64,000 nucleotides of DNA from Komarekiella delphini-convector SJRDD-AB1 (GCF_014831675.1 NZ_VJXY01000018.1:62001-126000), one strand, 5' to 3'; shown: positions 9,188 to 19,029, counted from the first letter of the stretch. The notes: generated by a model not told the origin, from the letters alone. A program made the numbers and translations.

Positions 9188-10579
9188 ATGAAAAACCTGA
9201 AGCTTGGTACTGTTGGTTGGATGATTGGCATCAGTGCGTTAGTTTTATTCGCTTCTAGTAGCTTACGGCACGAACTATTTCAATCAACCGCTTGGGACTT
9301 AGGAATTTTTGACCAAGCAGTTTACTTAATAAGTCAAGGACAAACGCCTATTTCTTCTTTTTTAGGCTTTCATATTCTCGGTGATCACGCTGCTTGGATT
9401 TTCTATCCTTTGGCTTTACTATACAAAATTTCCCCTAGTGTTTACTGGTTGTTTGCTGTACAAGCTGCTGCTTTGGCGCTAGGAGCTTTGCCTACATGGT
9501 ATCTAGCCCGTCAAGCTGGATTAAAAGAAAGCCAAGTACTTGCAATTACTACTACATATTTACTATATCCGTTGGTTTTTAATATTAATTTGTTTGATTT
9601 CCATCCAGAAGTTATGGTTTTACCTGCACTTTTGGGAGCAGTTTTAGCAGCTAGAGAAAAACATATTTGGTGGTTTTGTTTTAGCATTATCTTAGTGTTA
9701 GGATGTAAGGCTGTTTTGTCTCTCACAGTTGCCGCAATGGGTGTTTGGTTACTATTTTTTGAAAAGCGGCGACTATATGGTGTGATCGCTCTTATTGTTG
9801 GTCTTGCCTGGTTTGCGATCGCCACTAAAGGTATCATTCCCTTTTATGGGACAGAAGCAGCCTCCATAACACGTCATCTTGGAAGATACGGCTATTTAGG
9901 AAGCTCATTTTCAGAGATAACTAAAAATTTACTTTTCAACCCAATAATTATCTTAGAAAAGCTTTTTTCATTGGATAACTTAGGATATTTAGTACTGCTG
10001 CTAGCACCGATCATTTGGGGAATATCGCTCCAAGGAATGACGCCCTTAATTAGTGCTATTCCTTGTTTAGCTATCAACCTTTTTGCCGACTACCAACCTC
10101 AAAAAGAATTGCTACATCAGTACTCTCTACCAATTTTACCATTCCTGTTATTATCTGTAATTTCTAGCTTAGCAGCAGGTAGAGGTTGGCTACAACATAA
10201 ACGAGCAATTATATTGTGGTCATTAGTGGCGTTTTTGAGTTTAGCAAAGTTTACTTACTTCGGTGAAAGATATTTAGAATCTCTCGATACTTGGCAAGCT
10301 ACGCGAGAAGCGATCTCTCAAGTTCAACCTATAGGAAGTGTTCTCACTACAGATGAAATTGCTCCGCATTTAAGCCATCGACCATTGATTAAATTAATTC
10401 AATCAAATTCACCATCAGTTAATTTAAAAGCATTCAATTATATATTGCTTAATATTCGCCATCACGGTCTATCAAGTAATCAAGAATTTGATATAAACTT
10501 GTTAAATCAGCTTAAAAATCAGCCAGAATTTAAACTGCAATATCAACGTGATGATGTGTATTTATTTGTAAAAACCTAG
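9188..10579 (+). CDS. DUF2079 membrane protein, copy 2 (tandem paralogue)
   Basis: About 463 residues, closely similar along the whole length to the preceding gene: AWDLGIFDQAVYLISQGQ, FLGFHILGDHAAWI and LGALPTW are shared almost unchanged. This is a recent tandem duplication. I prefer the ATG at 9188, because MKNLKLGTVGWMIG then aligns with the start of copy 1. A TTG at 9158 overlapping the previous stop is the alternative and would give translational coupling. The soluble C-terminal tails diverge more than the membrane part, suggesting different acceptor or partner specificity. Confidence 0.83.
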   Translation: MKNLKLGTVGWMIGISALVLFASSSLRHELFQSTAWDLGIFDQAVYLISQGQTPISSFLGFHILGDHAAWIFYPLALLYKISPSVYWLFAVQAAALALGALPTWYLARQAGLKESQVLAITTTYLLYPLVFNINLFDFHPEVMVLPALLGAVLAAREKHIWWFCFSIILVLGCKAVLSLTVAAMGVWLLFFEKRRLYGVIALIVGLAWFAIATKGIIPFYGTEAASITRHLGRYGYLGSSFSEITKNLLFNPIIILEKLFSLDNLGYLVLLLAPIIWGISLQGMTPLISAIPCLAINLFADYQPQKELLHQYSLPILPFLLLSVISSLAAGRGWLQHKRAIILWSLVAFLSLAKFTYFGERYLESLDTWQATREAISQVQPIGSVLTTDEIAPHLSHRPLIKLIQSNSPSVNLKAFNYILLNIRHHGLSSNQEFDINLLNQLKNQPEFKLQYQRDDVYLFVKT

Positions 10580-10631
10580 TTATTTTTTATCCATTTTTTC
10601 TTATTAATTTTTATATATATTGCTGCAATAC

Positions 10632-12002
10632 ATGAAAACCAAAAAAATAATCATAGTAATTTTACTTTTAATAATATGTAGTGCATTTATACTTTGTGCT
10701 GCTGTAGGGATGTGGATTTACCCTGATACTTTCTATAAGTTTTTTTCACAGTCTCAATTGGTTCGAGAAAATCCTCCACAGTTACCCCATAAAAGTTACT
10801 ACTGGGATATACAAGCTTACGCCGAGATGGCTATAAATCCAAGCTGTCAGGCATTTTATCCGCTTTGGCCTTTAATCATCCGTAATATTTTTCATCCACA
10901 AACTATAGAGCAGGCTGCACACTATTTTTTACTCGTTGCTACTACTTTATTTTTTATTTCTACTTTTTTGCTTTTTTGGGTTTTAAAAATAGGTTTACAA
11001 CGCTTATATTTAACTTTCTGGTTAGTTTTAGCCTATACTCTGAATCCTATGGCAATATTCCGAGTTATAGGTTACACAGAAAGCTTATTTGCGACACTTA
11101 GCACCTTTCTTATTTGGGTTTGCTTGCCACAATTAAAACTCAATGAAAAAATAAAACTTTGTTTTACATTTATTATTACACTTTTAATGGCTTTAACTAG
11201 ACCAGTATTGCTCCAAATATTTTTTTCGACCATAGCAGCAATTATGACAATGTTTACATTAGAAATTTTGCAGTTAAAAGTTTATTCTTGGAGGAATTTA
11301 TTAATTGGCATCAAAAAATATCAATATGAACTTAAAATGTCCATCACTATGTGGATATCAACATTATTAGGCTACTCTATTTACGGAAATTTCTGTCTCC
11401 AAACTAGAGGTGATTTTCTTGCTCCTTTCCATGACCAAAAAAACTGGGGAAAAGCTTTAGGTCTGCATTTAGAACTGTTATTATTTCCTAAATCTTTGCT
11501 AATTGACCTTTTAGGTTTGTATTTACCTTTAATTATTTTATTTTTATCACTTGTTTTTGTTTATTTCAAACTTATTCAACCACAAAATATATTTGCTCCT
11601 AAATATAAGTTTTGGCAAAATATATTAATACTATATCCACCTTTGCTAATCTGCTTATATGTTCTTAATTTTATTATCTTAAAAAAGAGAAGTTTTCAAT
11701 ACAATTCATACAAACTGTTGATATCTAATTACACTAAAATATTGGCTAGTAACTATCTTTTTTGGTTTTGTATTTACTTTACTACTGCTCACTCAATTAT
11801 TATATTTTTTACCCAGGATAGATTACATAGCTTGGGAAGATATATATTTGCAGTTCCCTTCTTTTTCGTAGCTTTAGGATATTTATATCGTTGTATTTCT
11901 GGTAAAACAAAATATCACACTTTGTGGTGGCTAATTTCGATTTCTGCTATTGGATTAGTTCAACAGTGGATTAATTATGGTCAGGATAAATGGCTTGGTT
12001 AG
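10632..12002 (+). CDS. Divergent PIG-V-like membrane glycosyltransferase, AT-rich
   Basis: About 456 residues with roughly ten hydrophobic segments. It follows the PIG-V-like layout of the gene at 6323: a YYWDIQAYAEMA acidic loop, AFYPLWPLIIRNIF, GYTESLFATLSTFLIW and LTRPVLLQIF, with a WLG C-terminus. Base composition is clearly more AT-rich than its neighbours and the protein is rich in Ile, Phe, Leu and Lys, which hints at separate acquisition. I chose ATG 10632 over TTG 10620. It is the last gene of the same-strand run. Sugar and acceptor are unknown. Confidence 0.72.
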   Translation: MKTKKIIIVILLLIICSAFILCAAVGMWIYPDTFYKFFSQSQLVRENPPQLPHKSYYWDIQAYAEMAINPSCQAFYPLWPLIIRNIFHPQTIEQAAHYFLLVATTLFFISTFLLFWVLKIGLQRLYLTFWLVLAYTLNPMAIFRVIGYTESLFATLSTFLIWVCLPQLKLNEKIKLCFTFIITLLMALTRPVLLQIFFSTIAAIMTMFTLEILQLKVYSWRNLLIGIKKYQYELKMSITMWISTLLGYSIYGNFCLQTRGDFLAPFHDQKNWGKALGLHLELLLFPKSLLIDLLGLYLPLIILFLSLVFVYFKLIQPQNIFAPKYKFWQNILILYPPLLICLYVLNFIILKKRSFQYNSYKLLISNYTKILASNYLFWFCIYFTTAHSIIIFFTQDRLHSLGRYIFAVPFFFVALGYLYRCISGKTKYHTLWWLISISAIGLVQQWINYGQDKWLG

Positions 12003-12053
12003 AACATATAAAATCTGATTAATTATCTAAATAAAAGTAATGATAGTTAAAAT

Positions 12054-13598
12054 TTAATTAATTGATGGTGAAATTAAAGTAAAATCTTCAGCAGTGCCAA
12101 GAACTTTACTACCTAGTAAATTGACTTTTTGTAAACTTGCATTATCTAGCAGTAAATAAGATTTATTTGACCACATTTCTTGTAAAATAGGCAAACTTTG
12201 AGGAATTACTTTGCAATCACAATAAAAGTTCAAACTAGGACGGCCATAAGCAAAAGAGGTGTAAATTGTTGTTCCTGGTGAGACGTGTTTGCGAATTAAT
12301 GTAGCAACTGGCTTGACTGCGAAAGCTTCATTTAACTCCCAAATCCATGATTGTGAACTCATTAGCAGTGCTAAAACTAAATACATTCCACAAAACAAAA
12401 CTTGAATAAACTGGCGATCGCGCTGTTTAATCAGCCATGCTACAATGCTCATACTTATTGTTAAAACTATACTCATAACAATTAAAATAGGCTGAGAATT
12501 TGTAATCGTAAAGTAAACGCAACCTCCTAAACCTGCAATAGCTATAACAGCAAATAATATTGCCAAAATTTGTGTTTTAAAACGATGTTGTTGCCATTCA
12601 CTAAGTTCAGCACCAATTGCCAAAGCTAAAAATGGATAAACAGGCATGACATACCACGGCAGTTTTGTTCTCATCAAAGAGATAGTTCCTAAGTAAACAA
12701 TTGTGCCGATCAGAATTAAAGAACCCCAAGTCGTATAACGCTTTTTCCAAGCTAGATAAAATCCTTGCGGCAAAAATAACAGCCAGGGAAAACCATACTT
12801 AAGTAGCTCAATTAAATAGTACCAAGGAGGTGCGCTATGACCTTCAACAGGTTGTACAAGGCGAGCAAAAGTTTGTGCTTGAAAATTAACTTGTAAGAAA
12901 CTACTTCCATAATGTTGCCATTGAGCAGTATACCAAGCGATCGCTGGAGCATTTCCTAAAAACATTCCCACCCATAAATAGGGGTTTATCAATAAAGCTA
13001 ATTGTCGATTTGCCAACATAAATAAACAAACAATACCTCCTAATAGCAAAACTATCATTCCCTTTGTCAGAGTAATTAGCCCAAAACAAAATCCTACACC
13101 GAGAGCATATCGTCGGTTATAACGTGCTTTTAAAAAGCAAAACAACAACATTAGGAAAAAAGTAATAATCGTACCATCTAACATCGCCAGTCGTCCGTGA
13201 CGCACCACAGGCAACATTGTTAAGTAAACCAAAGCAGCAAACAGAGCTGGTATTTGGTTAAAAAGTAAACGCCCCACCAAGTAAAGCAAAGGCACTCCCA
13301 AGGCAGTTAAAACTGCACTAGGTAAACGTGTTGTCCACTCATTGACGCCACCAATTGAGTAAGCCCAAGCAATTAGTAAGTGTATTAGGGGCGGCTTATT
13401 ATGGTAAGGTTCACCTCCCAAGGTAGGGTAAAGCCAACGCATTGAACCAACTGGAGCACGCCAAATTTCACGGGCAACTTGTGCTACTGTACCTTCATCC
13501 CAGTCTCGTAAGGGGGAGTTTCCCAAAAATATTAGCCACAGAAATAGAGCTCCCACGAGCAAGCTCAATAGCCATTCTTTTTCTCGGAATGGACGCAT
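12054..13598 (-). CDS. GT39/ArnT-like membrane glycosyltransferase
   Basis: A 514-residue polytopic protein. The acidic motif NSPLRDWDEGTVAQVAREIW (about residues 27-46) followed by LYPTLGGEPYHNKPPLIHLL is typical of the GT39/GT83 (PMT/ArnT) families, which transfer sugars from polyprenyl phosphate to lipid or protein acceptors at the outer face of the inner membrane. A periplasmic C-terminal domain of about 80 residues follows the last helix. It is divergent from the polyprenyl-phosphate GT2 gene at 13758, with about 160 bp between them, which suggests donor synthesis and use are encoded side by side. Confidence 0.85.
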   Translation of the reverse strand: MRPFREKEWLLSLLVGALFLWLIFLGNSPLRDWDEGTVAQVAREIWRAPVGSMRWLYPTLGGEPYHNKPPLIHLLIAWAYSIGGVNEWTTRLPSAVLTALGVPLLYLVGRLLFNQIPALFAALVYLTMLPVVRHGRLAMLDGTIITFFLMLLFCFLKARYNRRYALGVGFCFGLITLTKGMIVLLLGGIVCLFMLANRQLALLINPYLWVGMFLGNAPAIAWYTAQWQHYGSSFLQVNFQAQTFARLVQPVEGHSAPPWYYLIELLKYGFPWLLFLPQGFYLAWKKRYTTWGSLILIGTIVYLGTISLMRTKLPWYVMPVYPFLALAIGAELSEWQQHRFKTQILAILFAVIAIAGLGGCVYFTITNSQPILIVMSIVLTISMSIVAWLIKQRDRQFIQVLFCGMYLVLALLMSSQSWIWELNEAFAVKPVATLIRKHVSPGTTIYTSFAYGRPSLNFYCDCKVIPQSLPILQEMWSNKSYLLLDNASLQKVNLLGSKVLGTAEDFTLISPSIN

Positions 13599-13757
13599 AT
13601 CTAAAATCGGAATAATCCTTTGATAATAGGTTGATTCATTTCTGTAACTCTATATAATTTTTTATTTGCACAAAAATTTATATTGACATGAGAAATGACA
13701 GCAATTATTTTACAGTAAATCTCTCTCATTAAAGGTGATATAAACCAGATAACAACT

Positions 13758-14717
13758 GTGACTAAGCCAATCTACTCTCTAGTAATCCCTATTTATAACG
13801 AAGAAGAAAATATCACTGAAATGTATCGGCGTCTGATTAATGTAACATCACAGTTAGATGGTGAAGTAGAATTGATTTTGATTGACGATGGTAGTCGCGA
13901 TCGCTCTTTAAGTATGATTCGTGAACTTCACCATTGCGATCGTCGTGTGCGCTATCTCAGTTTTGCTCGGAATTTTGGTCATCAAATCGCAGTCACAGCT
14001 GGTTTGAACTTTGTTCAAGGCAAAAGTATCATCGTCATGGATGCCGATCTCCAAGATCCTCCAGAACTAATCTTAAAGATGATTGAAAAATGGCAACAGG
14101 GCTACCAAGTAGTTTATGCTCAGCGTATATCTCGCCAAAAGGAAAGCTGGCTAAAACGTCTTACTGCCTACGCTTTTTATCGCATTCTTCAACGGCTAGC
14201 TAATGTAGACATACCTGCCGATACAGGAGACTTTTGCTTGATGGATAGGCAAGTAGTAGATATTCTGAACGCAATGCCTGAGCGCAACCGCTACATTCGC
14301 GGCTTACGAGCTTGGATAGGATTCCGTCAAACAGCCATACATTTTGAACGAAATCCTCGTTTTGCCGGCAAAGTTAAGTATACTTTTGGTCAATCTTGGG
14401 CATTAGCAGTTGATGGAATTATTTCATTTTCAATTGTTCCCTTAAGACTGGCAACTTATATAGGGTTGCTGTCAGCCGGTATAGCTCTGTTAATGATATT
14501 GCTAGTACTATATTGGCGTTTATTTGACCCAGTGTCTCCATTAATTGGCTTCACTTTAATTACAATTGCTATGTTGTTTCTAGGGTCTGTGCAATTACTT
14601 TGTATTGGAATTTTAGGCGAGTACATTGGACGTATTTATGAAGAAGTCAAAGGTCGCCCTATCTATACTTTGAAGGAAACTGGAGGCTTTACTAAGACAT
14701 CAGAGCCAGCCAAATAA
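13758..14717 (+). CDS. Polyprenyl-phosphate glycosyltransferase (GT2, DPM1/GtrB-like)
   Basis: 319 residues. A GT2 domain (about 1-235) contains [23 protein letters not shown] and the DxD-containing [12 protein letters not shown]. Two C-terminal transmembrane helices at about 235-300 are followed by a basic tail ([17 protein letters not shown]), the architecture of GtrB/ArnC/DPM1-like enzymes that make polyprenyl-phosphate hexose on the cytoplasmic face. The start is GTG. It is next to, and divergent from, a GT39-like gene that could use its product. The sugar (glucose, mannose or other) cannot be told from sequence alone. Confidence 0.9.
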   Translation: MTKPIYSLVIPIYNEEENITEMYRRLINVTSQLDGEVELILIDDGSRDRSLSMIRELHHCDRRVRYLSFARNFGHQIAVTAGLNFVQGKSIIVMDADLQDPPELILKMIEKWQQGYQVVYAQRISRQKESWLKRLTAYAFYRILQRLANVDIPADTGDFCLMDRQVVDILNAMPERNRYIRGLRAWIGFRQTAIHFERNPRFAGKVKYTFGQSWALAVDGIISFSIVPLRLATYIGLLSAGIALLMILLVLYWRLFDPVSPLIGFTLITIAMLFLGSVQLLCIGILGEYIGRIYEEVKGRPIYTLKETGGFTKTSEPAK

Positions 14718-15854
14718 GCCTTACATTTGTGTTAGAGCTTTATGAATGAGGGTTTATAACTTTTAATTAACCTATTTGCCAACGTTTGGCTGTCGAATAT
14801 ACAGTAAATTTCTTTAACTCTGCAATAATTTTGTTTACTTTTGTTAACTAAATTTAGACGCATTTATCTAGGATGATTAGTAACAAAAGTTACATTATTT
14901 GTGAATAATTGATGCTGGAATAATTATATCAGATAGCTACTATAATTTTAACATTTTTCTCATAATTTTCCTATCAATTACCGTATAAATACGGTAACAT
15001 TGCATATTGAATTGTACTATTAATAATGTATTGCCTTTCTGGACTTGAGGTAAATAGTAGCTAACAAAAAATTTCAAGTAATTTAGGCTGATGTACCAGC
15101 ATCAAAAACTGAAATAAGCTATCAATAAAATTATTTTCAGTGAATGAGTGAACAGTATCTATGTTAACGAATAACTGCCCCTTGGCAATGAGAAACTATA
15201 TTAACTTGATTTGCGTCTATTTATTTCTCAGAAGGTCAAAGGCAACATCAGCATGTTAAAAATTTAACTTTTTCTTAAAAAGGAAGGAATAGTCATAGAC
15301 AGTAGAATATACATTATAAAGAATGAACTATTAGTTCATTAGATTTTTTCTAGGTGGTTACTGTACCCCTTGTGTCAATTCTGTATACTAATCCAATAAT
15401 TCACTAGCCCACCTCATTCGCGAAGACACAAAACCCGGAAGGCTACTGACTCCCGGTTAAACTGTCTACAAGCAATTAGCGGTTAGAGGAAAACAGGAGT
15501 TATAAATTGGCTCCTAGTAGCATGGTTTGTTGAGGTGCGGTTACTTATTCAATTACGCTTATTCTTAAAGCTAATAGTGGAAGTGTGGAAATGCAGACTT
15601 TACCTCTTATAGACGCGTAGTTGAAATTAAATAGTACCAATTTTTATATGACCAGCGTATGTCCAAAGCCAACCAATTTGGACTTTGGTTAAACCTGTAT
15701 AATTTTCTTCACAATTTTTTCATTCCTGTTAATCTCTATTCTATTTTTCAGGATTATTTAGAGAATCACTGTGTATTTGAGTATCTAGAAAAAATGTGCT
15801 ACAACGTACCGTCAAAATTGTTACCGATGGTTCGACCCTTGAAGGAGCTATGAA
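14718..15854. other. Long intergenic region before the deacetylase gene
   Basis: About 1.1 kb with no convincing gene. An ORF of 64 codons at 15659-15853 has no recognisable features and I do not accept it. A possible stem (AACCCGG / CCCGGTT with one mismatch) lies at 15432-15458 in a locally GC-richer patch and might be part of a leader RNA or small RNA. Nothing else was seen. Confidence 0.4.
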
Positions 15855-16766
15855 GTGGAAAACAATAAATCGTTTCTTTGGCCGGAAGGAATATTAATTA
15901 CACTGCTTGCATTGTGCGGTACTTTCAGCCTTGGTTTTATGATGCTTGTAAAATCAAATTTTTCCGAGGCTCAGAATAGACAAAATATATATGTCACCGA
16001 TATAGCAGCGAAAGTAGGAACTCAGCAGCGCATTGAGGGATTAAAGGCGGCGATGCTCACAACTTGGCAGCAAGAAGCACAAGCAAAGGGACTTTCCTAC
16101 TCTGTACCATCAAGCTTTCAAGGAGTAATAATTAAGGCTGCAAAACTTACTCATGGTCAAAAGGTGATTGCTCTTACTTTTGATGACGGCCCTTGGCCTG
16201 AGACTACAGACCAAGTATTAGATATTCTCAAAGCAAATAATATCAAAGGGACATTTTTTGTTGTTGGGCAGAACTTGAAAAATTATCCCGAATTAGGGAA
16301 GCGGATTGTAATTGAGGGCCATGTGATTGCTAACCATACTTGGCATCACTGGTATCATTTTTTCAATCCACAGGCAGCTGCTTTTGAAATTGAGCGTACG
16401 ACAGACCTGATTTATCAAGTTACAGGTGCTAAAACAACTCTGTTCCGACCACCTGGTGGCATGCTACATAATGGATTAGCGGCTTATGCCAAAAACAAAA
16501 AATATACTGTAGTTATGTGGTCAGCTGACTCCATAGATTACAAGCTGCCAACTGTACCAAACTTGATCAAGAACGTGATCAAAGATTCAAAACCTGGTGG
16601 TATTGTGCTAATGCATGATGGTGGTGGTAATCGTTCCAGAACTGTGCAAGCTTTACCAGAAATTGTTAGTACTTTTAGAAAGCAAGGCTATCGTTTTGTA
16701 ACTATCCCAGAACTTTTAGAAATACAAGATACAGACCAAAAGTTGGCTGCTCACAAACAGAAATAG
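15855..16766 (+). CDS. Membrane-anchored polysaccharide deacetylase (NodB domain)
   Basis: 303 residues. One N-terminal membrane segment (about 11-32) anchors an extracytoplasmic NodB domain. Carbohydrate esterase 4 motifs are all present: TFDDGP at 108-113 (catalytic and metal Asp), H161-x3-H165 in NHTWHHW, RPPGG near 198, and an HDGGG-type motif near the C-terminus. The family removes acetyl groups from peptidoglycan, chitin or exopolysaccharide. The start is GTG with a GGAG site 7 bases upstream; the ATG at 15850 is out of frame. It follows the membrane glycosyltransferase cluster, so modification of a surface glycan is a reasonable guess. Confidence 0.92.
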   Translation: MENNKSFLWPEGILITLLALCGTFSLGFMMLVKSNFSEAQNRQNIYVTDIAAKVGTQQRIEGLKAAMLTTWQQEAQAKGLSYSVPSSFQGVIIKAAKLTHGQKVIALTFDDGPWPETTDQVLDILKANNIKGTFFVVGQNLKNYPELGKRIVIEGHVIANHTWHHWYHFFNPQAAAFEIERTTDLIYQVTGAKTTLFRPPGGMLHNGLAAYAKNKKYTVVMWSADSIDYKLPTVPNLIKNVIKDSKPGGIVLMHDGGGNRSRTVQALPEIVSTFRKQGYRFVTIPELLEIQDTDQKLAAHKQK

Positions 16767-16785
16767 TTATTAAATATGAGTTAAT

Positions 16786-16881
16786 ATGGTTAAGTCAAAA
16801 ATAATTATTGGGTTTCCCTTTGCTTTACTCAACCTACTAATTTTATGGTTTTTAGCTCTAACACATAGCGTATTGAATTAA
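16786..16881 (+). CDS. Possible 31-residue membrane peptide
   Basis: A short ORF starting 20 bases after the deacetylase stop. It encodes one hydrophobic helix (GFPFALLNLLILWFLALTHS) preceded by a positive N-terminus. This could be a real single-span small protein or chance AT-rich sequence. There is no strong ribosome-binding site. Confidence 0.3.
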   Translation: MVKSKIIIGFPFALLNLLILWFLALTHSVLN

Positions 16882-16976
16882 AGGTTATTAATCAATAATT
16901 ATTTGTTAACAATTAATAACTAACTCTGACTTTTGGTATTTTATACTCCCACCAGGTTTTCTGATAAAAAGTCTAC

Positions 16977-17015
16977 TTATGAACGGTTACGCGGAAGAAG
17001 CGTAACCGTTCATAA
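16977..17015. terminator. Perfect 16-bp hairpin between convergent genes
   Basis: Arms at 16977-16992 and 17000-17015 are exactly complementary (core ATGAACGGTTACGC / GCGTAACCGTTCAT) with a 7-base loop GGAAGAA. It lies between the deacetylase and the oppositely oriented DUF2839-like gene, so it is probably a two-way terminator. T runs are poor on both sides, and it could also be a dispersed palindromic repeat. Confidence 0.5.
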
Positions 17016-17028
17016 ATGAAATCAATAT

Positions 17029-17244
17029 TTATAAGACTACTTGCCACCAACCAAAAGCTGGGCCGATAAAACGGATAGTCACCCATGCAACAACCATAAT
17101 GCCAATACCTATCCAGGCACCGCGAGTAGTCCAAGCGACAAAGAGTTCAGCTTGGGTTTTGGTGATGGGAACCCAAGGCAAGATTCGAGTATCTTGACCG
17201 TATTTTTCTCCAAGTGTGGTTTTACGACGCTTTGCTTCACCCAT
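17029..17244 (-). CDS. DUF2839-like small membrane protein
   Basis: 71 residues, starting MGEAKRRKTTLGEKYG and ending in one transmembrane segment with a Trp-rich end (FIGPAFGWWQVV). This matches my memory of the cyanobacterial DUF2839 family, of unknown function. The ATG at 17244 is preferred over a TTG three codons upstream, because family members begin with MGEAKRR. Confidence 0.82.
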   Translation of the reverse strand: MGEAKRRKTTLGEKYGQDTRILPWVPITKTQAELFVAWTTRGAWIGIGIMVVAWVTIRFIGPAFGWWQVVL

Positions 17245-17478
17245 AATCAGCAATTAAAAATTTAAAATTCAACGTAGTTCTAAGTTCATACTGACAAATT
17301 TATTACTTGCACAACAGCCGTTGTAAACTTTATTGCTAGTGCAAATTTCAAATGTCATAGTTAATGAAACTTGGAATGTTCGATCAAACTGATAATAGCG
17401 CTTGCTATGAGACGATCGCGCTTCGGTTGACAAAACGTAAATAGTCAGTAAAAGAGAATAAATAACTGTAAACTGACC

Positions 17479-19029
17479 TTACGCAGAATTTTCCTCACTA
17501 GTATTAGAAAACAGACTTGGGTCAAGATAGTTAATGCGTGCTAAAGGACTAAGAGCGGCAAGAATTTGAGCGCCGTAGCTACGGTTAACCACGCGACTAT
17601 CAAGTAAAGCAACGATACCTTGATTTTCTCGCACTGGCGCGATCGCCCGTTGTAATTCATTCAAGGCAGATGGTAACAAGAATAAACGAAACCAATCTTG
17701 ATGCGATCGCTTATAGTGAGCGACCCTACCAGCGACTAAAGGATTTTCCAAAGATGGCAAGGGCAAAGTAGCAATGATCAATAGCCTGGGTGCAGGTAAG
17801 ACTGTTTGATGTTCTCGCCAAAATTCCCAACCACTGACCAAAATACCATTCTCGTCTAAACAAGTTTTTTCCACCTGCACCCGCGAACCAAACTCTGAAG
17901 CCAGAATTGCCCCTACTTGAGACTTGAGTGGCACATCTCCCACTAACACAACCGTCAATCCTGGCGATGTAGCACTTAGGCAAACTAGTGTACGGACTTT
18001 GTGGATAAATGCCGCTTGAAATTCTGGCGTGTTAGGTAGGGGCAACTTATAGGGTACATAAAGTTGAATTGCTTCCGCTTGGCTATCCGAGGAAAACTTT
18101 AAGCAAGTCAAATCGTCCAAACCCAAGCGCTGGTGAAACAGAGGAGCCTCTGTTTCTGATTCTAAAGCGCTGCCAATTAAAACCACAGGTTGCCGCTGCC
18201 AAATGGGCGAGAGTATTTGCGCTAACTCGATTGGGGCGTAGTGCAATGAAAATAAACCTTGACGACGGGCAATAGTCGCCCAGAGGAGGGGAGATGAGGG
18301 AGAAAGATTTTCATTAAAGCTTTGAAATTGCTGCCAGAAATGTTTCCAGCCATCAGGTATGTTGGCTGATTCCAATACTGAATAAAGATGGCTTAAAATC
18401 TCGGCTTCTGGTTGAGAAATCAGATAGCACTCATAAGGATTAGCGGGATGCTGGAACAGTTCATGTGTCAGTTGCACCCGTGCAGAGCGAATTGCCTCAG
18501 CTTGGTTTGGACAAGCGAGCATAAGTTGATCCCAGTCATGCGGTTGAATAGATTGAGTCAGCTGATGACGCACCCAATCTTCCAGATCATCCACTCCATC
18601 AATTATTGTGGGAATACCGTGAGGAAAACGATCGCTATCAGTCAACTGACCTCTTAACCAGGCTTCTGGAGTGGTCAACAATAGTCCTTGGAACTCGCTA
18701 CCTGGCCAGGCGTCACCTGTCCTAATTGGTTTGTTGGCTGGTAGCCACTGCTGTAGCCGAGGAATTTCTACTTGTAACAGGCGTTGCTGTACTATTTCTT
18801 GAGCAACAATAATTACAGGCCCATGCCACATCAACGCTGATGCGACAAAACTAGTACGATAGCGCCCTTGATAGCCACAAACTGCCCCTACTTGAATTAA
18901 GGCGCTACGTCCTAAGCGCAAGGCGCGTGCTACCAACCTTGCCATCGTCAAATGATGGGGCCAGGAAGGGAAACCCGCCTGCGATCGCAAAAAGTTATGT
19001 AGTGACAAATGAACTTCTGCCTCAATCAC
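17479..19029 (-). CDS. DinG-like (helicase C2) family protein with altered P-loop
   Basis: 516 residues. The C-terminal motif GIVALLDSRVVNRSYGAQIL is the helicase C2 motif VI region of DinG/XPD-type helicases, and PVVLIGSAL fits motif III. The places where Walker A and DEAH should be are changed: QVGAVCGYQGRYRTSF lacks the GxGKT lysine, and TIIDGVDDLEDW replaces the DEAH box. I do not see the four iron-sulfur cysteines typical of XPD/DinG. I therefore read it as a conserved DinG-family derivative that may bind DNA but is unlikely to be an ordinary ATP-driven helicase. I recall related proteins in other cyanobacteria, so this is probably family-wide rather than local decay. Confidence 0.7.
   Translation of the reverse strand: MIEAEVHLSLHNFLRSQAGFPSWPHHLTMARLVARALRLGRSALIQVGAVCGYQGRYRTSFVASALMWHGPVIIVAQEIVQQRLLQVEIPRLQQWLPANKPIRTGDAWPGSEFQGLLLTTPEAWLRGQLTDSDRFPHGIPTIIDGVDDLEDWVRHQLTQSIQPHDWDQLMLACPNQAEAIRSARVQLTHELFQHPANPYECYLISQPEAEILSHLYSVLESANIPDGWKHFWQQFQSFNENLSPSSPLLWATIARRQGLFSLHYAPIELAQILSPIWQRQPVVLIGSALESETEAPLFHQRLGLDDLTCLKFSSDSQAEAIQLYVPYKLPLPNTPEFQAAFIHKVRTLVCLSATSPGLTVVLVGDVPLKSQVGAILASEFGSRVQVEKTCLDENGILVSGWEFWREHQTVLPAPRLLIIATLPLPSLENPLVAGRVAHYKRSHQDWFRLFLLPSALNELQRAIAPVRENQGIVALLDSRVVNRSYGAQILAALSPLARINYLDPSLFSNTSEENSA

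Noticed and set aside
15432-15458. Stem considered as part of a c-di-GMP or c-di-AMP riboswitch
   Set aside because: The conserved core nucleotides of those riboswitch classes could not be found around it.
15659-15853. 64-codon ORF just before the deacetylase
   Set aside because: No ribosome-binding site, odd composition and no family resemblance; it ends inside the ribosome-binding region of the next gene.
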